Origin: a bacterium
GTDB taxonomy: Bacteria > Vulcanimicrobiota > Vulcanimicrobiia > Vulcanimicrobiales > SCRA01
Length of the DNA: 21,692 nt
Direction: 5' to 3'
Assembly (NCBI GenBank): GCA_004298675.1
Contig: SCRI01000015.1
Coordinates: forward strand, 1-21,692
In this document: in pieces, positions 14,493 to 21,692 of the stretch
Layout: every line of letters starts with the position of its first letter
Position numbering within the stretch: the stretch's first letter is position 1
The notes under the pieces: model-generated
What the model was told of the DNA's origin: nothing
Databases searched by the model: none
The model's input: only the letters and a program-made list of their open reading frames with translations
Program-made: the position numbers and the translations under genes

Positions 14493-14927
14493 ATGCAAAA
14501 TCGGACAAAGAGTGCGGCGCCGAAAACGGCCATCGTCCATGCCGATGGCGGGAGTCGCGGCAATCCGGGCCCTGCCGCGATCGGCGCCGTGGTTGCCGAC
14601 GCGGACGGTGCGGTACTTGAGGAGGTGTCCGAGCGCATCGGCGTGACGACCAACAACGTCGCTGAGTATCGCGCGCTCATCGCAGGCTTGCGGGCGGCCG
14701 CGCAGCTGCAATTCGAAACGGTATTCGTTCGCATGGATTCCGAGCTGGTCATCAAGCAGCTGCGCGGTGAGTATCGCGTCAAGAACGAACGCTTGCGCCC
14801 GCTCTATGAAGAGGCGCGTAGGCTGCTGGCCGGTTTCACGAGTTTCGATCTCAAGCACGTGCCGCGTGCACAGAATCGTGAGGCTGACAGGCTGGTCAAT
14901 CGCGCGCTGGATGCGGCACGAGGGTAA
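14493..14927 (+). CDS. rnhA: Ribonuclease HI-like protein
   Basis: RNase HI cleaves the RNA strand of RNA-DNA hybrids. The 144-residue protein is a single RNase H fold. The four catalytic acidic residues are visible: D18 in HADGGSRGNPG, E58 in NNVAEYRAL, D82 in RMDSEL and D132 in NREADRL. It has the compact form seen in many Gram-positive and archaeal proteins, without the E. coli basic-protrusion helix. ATG 14493 fits the family N terminus, though the ribosome site is weak. It is convergent with the ComB-like gene and its last 32 bases overlap that gene's 3' end. Related RNase H-like proteins of this form can also be assigned other nuclease roles, so the symbol is by family. Confidence 0.9.
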   Translation: MQNRTKSAAPKTAIVHADGGSRGNPGPAAIGAVVADADGAVLEEVSERIGVTTNNVAEYRALIAGLRAAAQLQFETVFVRMDSELVIKQLRGEYRVKNERLRPLYEEARRLLAGFTSFDLKHVPRAQNREADRLVNRALDAARG

Positions 14928-15615
14928 GCACGCCGCTGCGCAGCGCGACGGCGTTGCGCGATGCATTGAAGGCGGCGGCGTAGCGCACGTCGCCGGCAAA
15001 GCCTAGTTCGGCCAGGTAACGCCCGTGCGGCGTTGCCAGCAGGCCCTCCGCCGGGTGGGTGACGGTGTTGGCCCAGGCGGTGATGGCTTGGCATGCGCTG
15101 CCGTCGAAGCGCAGGACTTCACCCACCCGCATGAATGCCGAGATAATCGCACCCGCGGCGATGGCATCCTCCTCGGTGGGTTGCCCGTCTTGACCGGAGC
15201 CTTGCAGCAAGATCGTGGCGCCGTCCTCTGCGCTGGCCCGGACCGCCTCCGCCGTCGCGCCCGCATTACGGATGCAGCCGGCGAAGGCCGTCGCTTCGTC
15301 GTGCCCGAGCATGGCCCGGCTACCATTGGTCGAGCACAGCGCGACGCACCTGCCGCCGATCGATGCCGCGTCGAACTCGAGCGGTGAATTGCCGAAATCG
15401 AAACCGTCGACGCGCACACCGTTGCGCTCGCCAGCCACGAGCATACCTTGCTGGCGCATCTGAAGCGCTGCATCGACCTCGGCCGTGGCGTGCACGCTGG
15501 CAGCCCCCGCTTCGAGCGCGGCCAGTACTGTCGTGCTAGCGCGCAAGACATCGACGACGATCACGACGTCGGCGGAGATATCGCTCGGCACGGGGCTATA
15601 CCGGATCCGAAACAC
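14896..15615 (-). CDS. comB: 2-phosphosulfolactate phosphatase family protein (ComB-like)
   Basis: ComB is a magnesium-dependent acid phosphatase that makes sulfolactate from phosphosulfolactate, in coenzyme M synthesis in methanogens and in sulfolactate formation in some bacteria. The 239-residue protein carries the family motifs VVDVLRASTT (about 20-29), GERNGVRVDGFDFGNSP (62-78), STNGSRA and, near the C terminus, HGRYLAELGFAGDVRYAA. Start is GTG 15615, seven bases after the stop of the fused methionine enzyme, with GAGGT upstream, so it is the last gene of that unit. No other sulfolactate or coenzyme M gene is nearby, so the true substrate in this organism is uncertain. Its 3' end overlaps the RNase HI gene on the other strand. 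Confidence 0.88.
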   Translation of the reverse strand: MFRIRYSPVPSDISADVVIVVDVLRASTTVLAALEAGAASVHATAEVDAALQMRQQGMLVAGERNGVRVDGFDFGNSPLEFDAASIGGRCVALCSTNGSRAMLGHDEATAFAGCIRNAGATAEAVRASAEDGATILLQGSGQDGQPTEEDAIAAGAIISAFMRVGEVLRFDGSACQAITAWANTVTHPAEGLLATPHGRYLAELGFAGDVRYAAAFNASRNAVALRSGVLTLVPHPARD

Positions 15616-15622
15616 GGTTACG

Positions 15623-17452
15623 TTACCTCATAGCGGCGATCGGTGCGATGACTTCGGCTGCTTCCTGGTAGCGGCCCATCGGGATGACGTAGGCGCCGCC
15701 GATAAGCGCGCGCGCTTCCCTCAGAAACTCCTGCGCGATGCGGACGCCCTCGCGTGCACCATCCTCCCCCGCACGGCGCATGCGTTCGCGAATCGGCAGC
15801 GGCACGAACATGCCGGGGACTTCGTTGTGCAGAAACTCTGCGCTGCGAGCGGAGCGCAACGGCAGAACGCCGGCAAGGATGGGAATAGGCGGTATCTCCG
15901 CACGTTCGAGCTCGGTGACGAAGCGCTTGAGCGCATCGATCTCGTACAGCGGCTGCGTCAACGCGAAATGCGCGCCGCCGGTTATCTTTTGCCGGAAGCG
16001 CGCGAGCTCGACGTCGAGGTCGCGGGCGAGCGGATTGACCGTCACGCCGATCTTGAATGCTGCCGGGGGACCGATATCGATGCCGCCGTGCCGTTTGCCT
16101 TCGTTGAGTGCACGCAGGATGCCGACGAGACCGACGCTGGTCACGTCGTAGACGCCGGTTGCCACGGGATAGTCGCCGAAGGCGGCCGGGTCTCCCGTGA
16201 GCGCGAGGATTGCAGTGATGCCAAGGGCGGCCGCACCCAGCAGCTCGGACTGCAGCGCGAGCAAGTTGCGGTCACGGCAACTGAAGTGCAGGATCGTGGC
16301 TAAGCTCGTGTGCTGCATCAGCAGGCTGGCGAGCGCGATCGGACTCATGCGCAACTGCGCGCGCTGGTTGTCGGTGAGATCGACGGCGTCAACGCCGGCT
16401 TCCTCCAGCACGCGCGCGCCCGCGAGTTGGGCGCGGAAGTCGATGCCGCGTGGCGGCTCGATTTCGGCGGTGATCACGAACGTTTGGCCGAGGCGTTCCT
16501 CGAAGGCATTGCGACGGCGTGCGGGCGTGATGGGGACAGGGCGTTCGTAGTCTTGCACGCTCACGACGTGCGTGGCGCGACGATCGCCCAGCACGGCGGC
16601 GCGGAGCGCGGCGCGCATCGCCGCCGTGTGCGCGGGCGTGGTGCCGCAGCAGCCGCCGATGAGATTGATCCCAAGGCCAGCGAAGGAACCGGCATACTCG
16701 GCGAAATAGTCGGGTGAGCTGAAGTAGACGGTCCGCCCGTGGAGGCGGCCCGGGAAGCCCGCATTCGGTGCCGCGACCAGGGGCACGGAGAACTCGGAGA
16801 CGATTGGCGCGAGGATCTCGTAGGTCTGCGCCGGGCCGAGCGCGCAGTTGAGGCCGATCGCGTCCGCTCCGGCTTCGACGAGTGCGTGTAACGTTTCACG
16901 CGCGTCCTCACCGTACTGCGTCTGCCCGCCTTCGAGCATCGCCAGCGTGCAGATGCGCGGGATGCCGGGGGCGGCTTCTTTCGCGGCGCGAATGGCTGCA
17001 CGCGCCTCGGAGATGCCCGTCAGCGTCTCCAGGGCGAAGGCGTCCGGGTGTTCGGCGGCGAGCGCGGCGCACTGTTCGCGATAGATTTCGAACGCGTGCT
17101 CTTCGGTCAGCGTTCCATAGGGATGGAGCGCTTTCCCCAGCGGACCGACGCTGGCGGCCACGTAGACGCGCCGCGGTGCGGAGCGCGCCGCGAGTTGCGC
17201 GATCCGGACTCCAGCGGCGTTGATCTCCGTCAGGCGGTACTCCAGGGAGAAGTCCGCGAGTTTGAGCGCGTTGGCGCCAAACGTATTCGTCTCGATGAGA
17301 TCGGCTCCGGCCTCCACGTAGCGCTCGTGGATCGCCCGCACCGCCTCTGGCTGCTCCAGGTTGCGGGCTTCCAGACACTTGTGGGGCGCCGCACCTTCGG
17401 CGATGAGCATCGTGCCCATCGCCCCGTCGGCTAGTAGGAGCCCGTTACGCAA
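15623..17452 (-). CDS. Bifunctional homocysteine S-methyltransferase / methylenetetrahydrofolate reductase
   Basis: A 609-residue fusion of two enzymes of methionine synthesis, as in Bacillus YitJ. Residues 1 to about 290 are a zinc-dependent homocysteine methyltransferase: LLADGAMGTML, TNTFGAN and zinc-ligand cysteines C203 (GLNC) and C268/C269 (GGCCGTTP). Residues about 315-600 are a MetF-type flavin methylenetetrahydrofolate reductase: ITAEIEPPRG, LHFSCRDRN and ILALTGDP. There is no cobalamin-binding domain, so full MetH activity is not expected from this protein alone. The start is TTG 17452 beside GGAGG, overlapping the kinase stop by 8 bases; a CTG at 17461 is a possible alternative because homologues often carry a LEDL segment before this point. 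Confidence 0.94.
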   Translation of the reverse strand: MRNGLLLADGAMGTMLIAEGAAPHKCLEARNLEQPEAVRAIHERYVEAGADLIETNTFGANALKLADFSLEYRLTEINAAGVRIAQLAARSAPRRVYVAASVGPLGKALHPYGTLTEEHAFEIYREQCAALAAEHPDAFALETLTGISEARAAIRAAKEAAPGIPRICTLAMLEGGQTQYGEDARETLHALVEAGADAIGLNCALGPAQTYEILAPIVSEFSVPLVAAPNAGFPGRLHGRTVYFSSPDYFAEYAGSFAGLGINLIGGCCGTTPAHTAAMRAALRAAVLGDRRATHVVSVQDYERPVPITPARRRNAFEERLGQTFVITAEIEPPRGIDFRAQLAGARVLEEAGVDAVDLTDNQRAQLRMSPIALASLLMQHTSLATILHFSCRDRNLLALQSELLGAAALGITAILALTGDPAAFGDYPVATGVYDVTSVGLVGILRALNEGKRHGGIDIGPPAAFKIGVTVNPLARDLDVELARFRQKITGGAHFALTQPLYEIDALKRFVTELERAEIPPIPILAGVLPLRSARSAEFLHNEVPGMFVPLPIRERMRRAGEDGAREGVRIAQEFLREARALIGGAYVIPMGRYQEAAEVIAPIAAMR

Positions 17453-19307
17453 GTCCTCCAGGATGGTCGCTGCGTGTTCCGTCGGTCGTCTCCGCGATTC
17501 GAGGCTCCGCCTTGGTATCGGCGTAGCGGAGCGTTAAATAGAATGTCGTTCCAGCGCCGGGTTCGGAATCGACGTCGAGGTCCCCCTCCATTGCCTGTGC
17601 CAGACCCTTAGAGATGTAGAGCCCCAACCCGGTCGAGTCGGCCTTGGCATTGCTGAGCCGGCCGAAGCGCGTGAAGAGCTTGGAGCGCTCGTATTCGGGG
17701 ATCCCCGGTCCTTGGTCGATGACGCGAATGACGGCCGCCTGCGGGTCGGCTTGGACCTCGACGTCGATGGGGGTCTGAGAGGGTGAGTACTTCAGCGCGT
17801 TCGAGAGGAGGTTCACGACGATTTGCTGGAGGCGCCCGCTGTCGGCCCAGACGGGGCGCATGGGTTCGGAGGGGAGGGACAGCGAGATCGGTGCCCCAGG
17901 GTGTTCGGTCAGTATCGAGCGGACAACGTCGCGGACTGCGGCCATCAGGTCGATAGGCTCGGGAAAGAGCCGGAAGTGGCCGGCTTCTAGCTTGGAGAGC
18001 AGCAACAGGTCGTCCACCATGCGCGCCAGTCCGTCCGAGGCGTCGCGCAGGGCCGCGAGAAACTCGCGCCGGCGCGCTGGTTCCAGCTCCTCACCGTGGC
18101 TCTCCAACAACGACGATGCCCCCTGGATCGTGGCCAGCGGGGCACGTATTTCGTGCGAGACGTCGCTGAGGAACTCCATTTGGAGCCTACGCGCGTCCTC
18201 CTCGGTCCGCGCACGTTCGCTTTCTCGAATCGAGTGTTCGGCGTTGATGATTGCCATGCCGGCCATATTGACGAAGATCTGCATCGACGCCATCGTCTCG
18301 TGGCTGGGTACCAGCCCGTCGTGGGGGCCATCCACGGACATATAGCCGATGATCTCGTGGCGATAACCGGTCATGACGAGGACCATGGAGTCCCGCTCGT
18401 GCCAGGCACCCGGTCTACTGCGGGGTGCGTGGCGGGGCAGGTCGCCGACGTAGATCTCGTTCTTGAACGTGACGTAATTCTCGGCCGGCGTGTAGTAGCA
18501 GAATTCGACGATCTCGTGAGCCCGCGCGAGCATCTCCGTGATGCTTTGGCGGTCGATGATCTCGCCGGAGCGTTCCGCCACGATCTCGGACGGAAGACCC
18601 CACAGCACGCGCCGTTCGAAGTCGCCGTCGGGCCCGCGCTGGAAGCAGATCGAGACGTATTTGAATCCGAAGACCTTGCTGACGCCCACGGCGATCGAGG
18701 AGAGCACGTCGTTGACGTCGTGCTGTCCGAGGATTTCGCGTGAAAGTTCGAGCAGCGTCGAGAGCTGGCCGGCCATGGCGGCGTTGCGCTCCCCGCGCTC
18801 CAGCAGCTTGGACGCGCGCCACTCGTTGAAGGACGCGACCACGCCGCGCACGCCGCCGAGCACCAGCAGCAGCGTCAGCAGCCAGGCGATCGCCACCAGG
18901 GTGGCGGGGAGCAGCGGGCCCCCTTGGTGCAGCACCGCGTAGCCGATCAGAGCGATGGCGTAGAGCACTCCTGCGATCGCGCCGTCGGTGTGGTAGCGAA
19001 CGGTGAGCTCTTCCATCGGAAGCATCACCAGGAGCGGCAGCGCCACCAGCGGAACGAGCGCGGCCGCCGCGACGGCGGCCACGAGCACCAGGTCCACGAT
19101 AGTCGAGACCAGCGCCAAGGCGGCCATGCCGCTCGCTTTGCGGACCAGACGCAGCGCTGCCCAGAAGCCGAGGTCGGCGGCAAAAGCCAGCAAACCGAGC
19201 GGTATCGCCAAGGCACTGTGGTATCCGGACGGGGCGAACGCGTACGTGAGCAGCACCAGGGTGCCGGTGACGGCTCGACCAACCATGGCTTGGAACTCGA
19301 GTCTCAT
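17445..19307 (-). CDS. Membrane sensor histidine kinase with GAF-like domain
   Basis: A 620-residue sensor kinase. The N terminus (about 8-155) holds roughly five or six membrane helices in pairs with very short loops, so it probably senses within the membrane. A GAF-like domain spans about 180-355. HisKA follows with phospho-accepting His385 in SHEIRAPL, and a HATPase domain with N box QQIVVNLLSNALKYSP (N503), G1 DQGPGIP (531-537), an F box near FTRFGR and G2 STGLGLYIS (558-566). All catalytic boxes are intact. No response regulator is in view, so it is an orphan here. It is the first gene of a unit with the fused methionine enzyme. The start is ATG 19307; GTG 19340 is an alternative, and the frame extending to 19535 runs into the divergent gene. 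Confidence 0.92.
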   Translation of the reverse strand: MRLEFQAMVGRAVTGTLVLLTYAFAPSGYHSALAIPLGLLAFAADLGFWAALRLVRKASGMAALALVSTIVDLVLVAAVAAAALVPLVALPLLVMLPMEELTVRYHTDGAIAGVLYAIALIGYAVLHQGGPLLPATLVAIAWLLTLLLVLGGVRGVVASFNEWRASKLLERGERNAAMAGQLSTLLELSREILGQHDVNDVLSSIAVGVSKVFGFKYVSICFQRGPDGDFERRVLWGLPSEIVAERSGEIIDRQSITEMLARAHEIVEFCYYTPAENYVTFKNEIYVGDLPRHAPRSRPGAWHERDSMVLVMTGYRHEIIGYMSVDGPHDGLVPSHETMASMQIFVNMAGMAIINAEHSIRESERARTEEDARRLQMEFLSDVSHEIRAPLATIQGASSLLESHGEELEPARRREFLAALRDASDGLARMVDDLLLLSKLEAGHFRLFPEPIDLMAAVRDVVRSILTEHPGAPISLSLPSEPMRPVWADSGRLQQIVVNLLSNALKYSPSQTPIDVEVQADPQAAVIRVIDQGPGIPEYERSKLFTRFGRLSNAKADSTGLGLYISKGLAQAMEGDLDVDSEPGAGTTFYLTLRYADTKAEPRIAETTDGTRSDHPGGLA

Positions 19308-19363
19308 GCGCCACCGCGGCCAGGTGGCATGCCCCGTGTTCACTTTACTAATATCGGAGTGAG
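19308..19363. promoter_or_regulatory. Divergent promoter region with an AT-rich island
   Basis: The 56-base gap between the kinase and the divergent gene contains an unusually AT-rich patch at 19343-19354 (CTTTACTAATAT). Read on the - strand it offers -10-like choices for the kinase; read on the + strand TAATAT would put the start of transcription almost at the next ATG. No -35 box is convincing. GGAGTGAG at 19356-19363 is the ribosome site of the + strand gene. Confidence 0.3.
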
Positions 19364-20029
19364 ATGAAGCGCTCGTTATCCCGCATCGCCCGCGACTCCG
19401 GCTTCCTAGCCATGATCTTACTGTTTCTTTACGGTGCGTGGCATTACGGTGTGCGTGGGGATCTTCGCAAGTTCGACCAAGTGCAAGGCGTTCTCTCCTC
19501 ACCGAGCGAGCTTCACCTGTCGATGAGCGTCTCATACCGCAGCGGCCCCTTGCTCGCGGAGCGCTACGAGATGGACGATCTCAGCGGCCGTTCCGAGGTC
19601 GTCTACACGGTCGAAGGGCGCAACGGCGTCCGCGCCACCGTGAGGGACGACTTGCGCAGCGTGGACGTTCCCGCCTTCTTTGACAAGGCTAAATCCGAAG
19701 GCGTCAAGGTCCTGGCCAGCAAGCCGCCGGTCAACGGTGCCAACGAGCGCTACACCATCCGCGTCGCCTCCTCGATCGCGGGGGTAAGCGGAAGCCATGC
19801 CTTTACGTTCACGAGCCCCGTCTTTTGGGCCAGTAAAGCCGGGCACGAGTACCACATCGTGCTGGCCAAGGACAAGCCGCTGCCGAACCTGTTGACCCTG
19901 CAGGGCATCTCGCGCAACGATCCGCGCTACCTGCACCTGGTCCAGGGCTTCGAGCATTTCGGGACGGTGCGTTTTCTCGACGCTAAAGCGCGCGCCCGCT
20001 CCGCCGTGCTGACGCGCACTCACGCGTAG
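19364..20029 (+). CDS. Membrane-anchored protein of unknown function
   Basis: A 221-residue protein with a basic N terminus (MKRSLSRIARDSG) and one hydrophobic helix (about 14-30), fitting an uncleaved signal anchor with the rest outside the membrane. The outer part looks mainly beta-stranded, with LHLSMSVSYRSG, SEVVYTVEGRNGVRATV and HAFTFTSPVFW. It has no cysteines, so no disulfides. I do not recognise the family. The start is firm: GGAGTGAG directly before ATG 19364, and codon use matches the neighbours. It is divergent from the sensor kinase and convergent with the DUF3465 gene, overlapping its 3' end by 10 bases. Confidence 0.75.
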   Translation: MKRSLSRIARDSGFLAMILLFLYGAWHYGVRGDLRKFDQVQGVLSSPSELHLSMSVSYRSGPLLAERYEMDDLSGRSEVVYTVEGRNGVRATVRDDLRSVDVPAFFDKAKSEGVKVLASKPPVNGANERYTIRVASSIAGVSGSHAFTFTSPVFWASKAGHEYHIVLAKDKPLPNLLTLQGISRNDPRYLHLVQGFEHFGTVRFLDAKARARSAVLTRTHA

Positions 20030-20388
20030 CGCCGCCCGCCGGCCTCGATGAACCCATTCGCGTGCCGTCCGCTGGGATCGTGGTGCGTGAAGTGCACCAC
20101 GTGCGTGCTGCCCGCGTCGCGCACGTACTCGCCGCGCACCGTCACGTCCTCGCCGCGGTAGACCGGCACGCGCGGGCCCACGTCGACGTTCTCCACCACC
20201 TGCGTGCGCAGCCCCGAACTGGTGTCGACGTCGAACATCTCGTGGGTCATCCCGCTGCGATTGCTGTGGAAGAAGATGGGGTTGCTGGCCACGGTGCCGC
20301 TGTACGTCACCTCGGCGGGGCGGTGATGCTGTAGCACGGCGCGGCGCAGTTGGCCGTCGCCGGGGAATAAACCGGCTTGAATCTCCAT
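20020..20388 (-). CDS. DUF3465 domain protein
   Basis: A 122-residue protein whose C-terminal two thirds match DUF3465 as I know it: VENVDVGPRVPVYRGEDVTVRGEYV, then the hallmark VHFTHHDPSGRHANGFIEAGGRRY. The family has no established biochemical role; the fold is probably a small beta barrel. Relatives in proteobacteria often carry a signal peptide, but none is seen here, so this form is likely cytoplasmic. I chose ATG 20388, which has GGAGG at good spacing, over ATG 20403. It is divergent from the large membrane protein across 79 bases and its 3' end overlaps the anchored protein gene by 10 bases. Confidence 0.8.
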   Translation of the reverse strand: MEIQAGLFPGDGQLRRAVLQHHRPAEVTYSGTVASNPIFFHSNRSGMTHEMFDVDTSSGLRTQVVENVDVGPRVPVYRGEDVTVRGEYVRDAGSTHVVHFTHHDPSGRHANGFIEAGGRRYA

Positions 20389-20467
20389 CGTGTACCTCCA
20401 CAAGAGAGATCACGGATGGAGCGCCGTTGGAAAGGGGCCGTGCGTGGTGGCGCCGTAGGCCAGGCTG

Positions 20468-21692
20468 ATGATCTATTGGGCAGCGGTCGGCTTTCTCTGT
20501 CTGGGTCTGGTAAATCTGGACTTCCGCCACCATTGGTGGCGTGGCCAGGGCTTCCGTTTGGCGATCGGCGCGCCGCTGGTGGCGGCGTACGTCTACCTCG
20601 CGATGCCGCCGCTGGTCTTCCCGCAGTCGCTGCCGCTGCTGCTGTTGACCTTCGCGCCCAACGCGTTCTACAGCACGTTGCTGGCGGTGCGCACGTGGGT
20701 GGTGGCGCGGCGGATCGTCTCGATCCATCGCGAGCCGGTGCTGCCGTACTTTAGCATCGCCGTAATCCTGGTGCTGATCCTGGGCGTCATGCAGATCGCT
20801 CCGGTCGTCGATGCCGGCGGCCTGCGGGATCTCACGCATGCGCAGGCGTCGACGGCGTTGCCCAAGCCCATCGAGCCGTCGCTGCTGCGCGTGGTCCCCG
20901 AAGAGGCGGCGACGTTCGAAGGTGAGAAAGTGGTCGGCCAGCTTGGTGCCTACTACACCGTCGGCACGTATACGGTACAGAAGGCGGCGGGCAAGCTCGT
21001 CTGGGTGGCGCCGCTGGAGTTCCGCGACATCATCAAGTGGCTGACGCGGCGCGCCTCCCCCGGCGTGGTGGTCGTCTCCGCGCAGAGTCCGGACCAGGGC
21101 GCGGAGCTGCTGCGCGACCAGCCGATGACCTATATCCCGAGCGCGTTCTTGAACGACAACTTGATGCGCCACGTCTACTTCCGTTACGGCAACCGGGTGC
21201 TGCTGGAGACGACGGTGCAGTTGGACGACCAGCGCAAAGCGTGGTATATCTGCACGCTGGGGCGTCCCACCGTCGGCGACGGCGGCATGGTCGTCACGGG
21301 CGCGGTTATCGTCGACCCCGTCAGCGGCGCCATGCAGTACTACGCGCGCGAGCGCTTCAGCGCGCTGCCGCGTTGGGTCACGCGCGTCGTGCCGCCGGAC
21401 CTCGCGCTGGCCTACAACACGTGGTTTGGCCTCTACGTGCACGGCTGGTGGAACGCGCATCTGGGCGAGCGCGACGTGCACCTGCCGGCGCGGCCGGAGG
21501 TCTTCGGCATCCTGCGCTCCGGTGACGAGTTTGCGTGGTTCGTCGATCATACGTCACCCGCGTCCACCGACGCCTCGATGACCGGCTTCACCTACATGAA
21601 CGCCGTCAGCGGAGCGATGACCTACTACACCTCCGTGGGCGGGTACTTCAGCTCCACCGCAGCCGAGAATGCCGTGGCCTCCAACGGCCTGG
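20468..21692 (+). CDS. Large multi-pass membrane protein with repeated beta-rich outer domain (3' end beyond window)
   Basis: The frame is open from ATG 20468 to the window end (408 codons) with strong GC third positions; an in-frame TAG at 20456 limits the start. The N terminus has about four hydrophobic segments within the first 110 residues (MIYWAAVGFLCLGLVN, LAIGAPLVAAYVYLA, LPLLLLTFAPNAF, FSIAVILVLILGVMQIA). The rest is probably extracytoplasmic. Two PepSY-like hairpins repeat: VDPVSGAMQYYA and MNAVSGAMTYYTS, about 105 residues apart. The segment WVAPLEFRDIIKWLTRRASPG and the ALAYNTWFGLYVHGWWN stretch remind me of large membrane proteins of Firmicutes with no assigned function. No ribosome site is obvious. 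The gene is divergent from DUF3465. Confidence 0.8.
   Translation, partial: MIYWAAVGFLCLGLVNLDFRHHWWRGQGFRLAIGAPLVAAYVYLAMPPLVFPQSLPLLLLTFAPNAFYSTLLAVRTWVVARRIVSIHREPVLPYFSIAVILVLILGVMQIAPVVDAGGLRDLTHAQASTALPKPIEPSLLRVVPEEAATFEGEKVVGQLGAYYTVGTYTVQKAAGKLVWVAPLEFRDIIKWLTRRASPGVVVVSAQSPDQGAELLRDQPMTYIPSAFLNDNLMRHVYFRYGNRVLLETTVQLDDQRKAWYICTLGRPTVGDGGMVVTGAVIVDPVSGAMQYYARERFSALPRWVTRVVPPDLALAYNTWFGLYVHGWWNAHLGERDVHLPARPEVFGILRSGDEFAWFVDHTSPASTDASMTGFTYMNAVSGAMTYYTSVGGYFSSTAAENAVASNGL

Noticed and set aside
19532-21550. 672-codon open frame on the - strand
   Set aside because: It runs antisense to the anchored protein and the large membrane protein and overlaps DUF3465 in another frame. Its translation is a His/Arg/Asp-rich mixture without domains, the usual shadow of GC-rich genes.

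Overview
The window is chromosomal DNA from a GC-rich bacterium. Genes are dense, start codons are often TTG or GTG, and almost every gene uses G or C at the third codon position. The gene set includes GatCAB, MutS2 with an Smr domain, a YitJ-like fused homocysteine methyltransferase/methylenetetrahydrofolate reductase, type II dehydroquinase and a ComB-like phosphatase. It points to a Terrabacteria-type lineage, such as Candidatus Eremiobacterota or another deep relative of the Firmicutes. That placement is an inference from gene content and should be held loosely. I see no phage, insertion sequence, CRISPR array or other obvious mobile element.

Layout, left to right. (1) 1-2550: the end of a chemotaxis operon, with the tail of an unknown gene, then cheA and cheW. 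(2) 2576-11168: a long + strand run of translation genes: a small membrane protein, a 23S rRNA uracil methyltransferase (RlmD type), gatC, gatA, gatB, mutS2 and tyrS. Most of these overlap or nearly touch. (3) 11165-13237: hslO (Hsp33, - strand) meets tyrS stop to stop and is divergent from aroQ, with a strong palindrome between them. Then come an HU gene behind a leader that can fold into hairpins, a long hairpin, and tRNA-Pro(GGG). (4) 13279-14927: a two-gene - strand unit of unknown function, then an RNase HI-like gene. (5) 14896-19307: a - strand unit reading histidine kinase, fused methionine/one-carbon enzyme, then ComB-like phosphatase. (6) 19364-21692: a membrane-anchored protein of unknown function, a DUF3465 protein, and a large membrane protein cut by the window end.

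How they work together: block 2 is a protein-synthesis cluster. It contains tRNA-dependent amidation (GatCAB), tyrosine charging (TyrS), rRNA methylation, and MutS2, whose Bacillus homologue acts on collided ribosomes. Hsp33 adds a redox-activated chaperone next door. Block 5 links a membrane sensor kinase to homocysteine/folate metabolism with no response regulator in view.

All three convergent gene pairs that meet directly overlap at their ends (4, 32 and 10 bp), so intrinsic terminators have no room there. The least explained parts are the 13279-14387 gene pair and the right end from 19364 onward. I did not find a clear new defence or mobile system; the most testable new elements are the hslO/aroQ palindrome and the HU leader.
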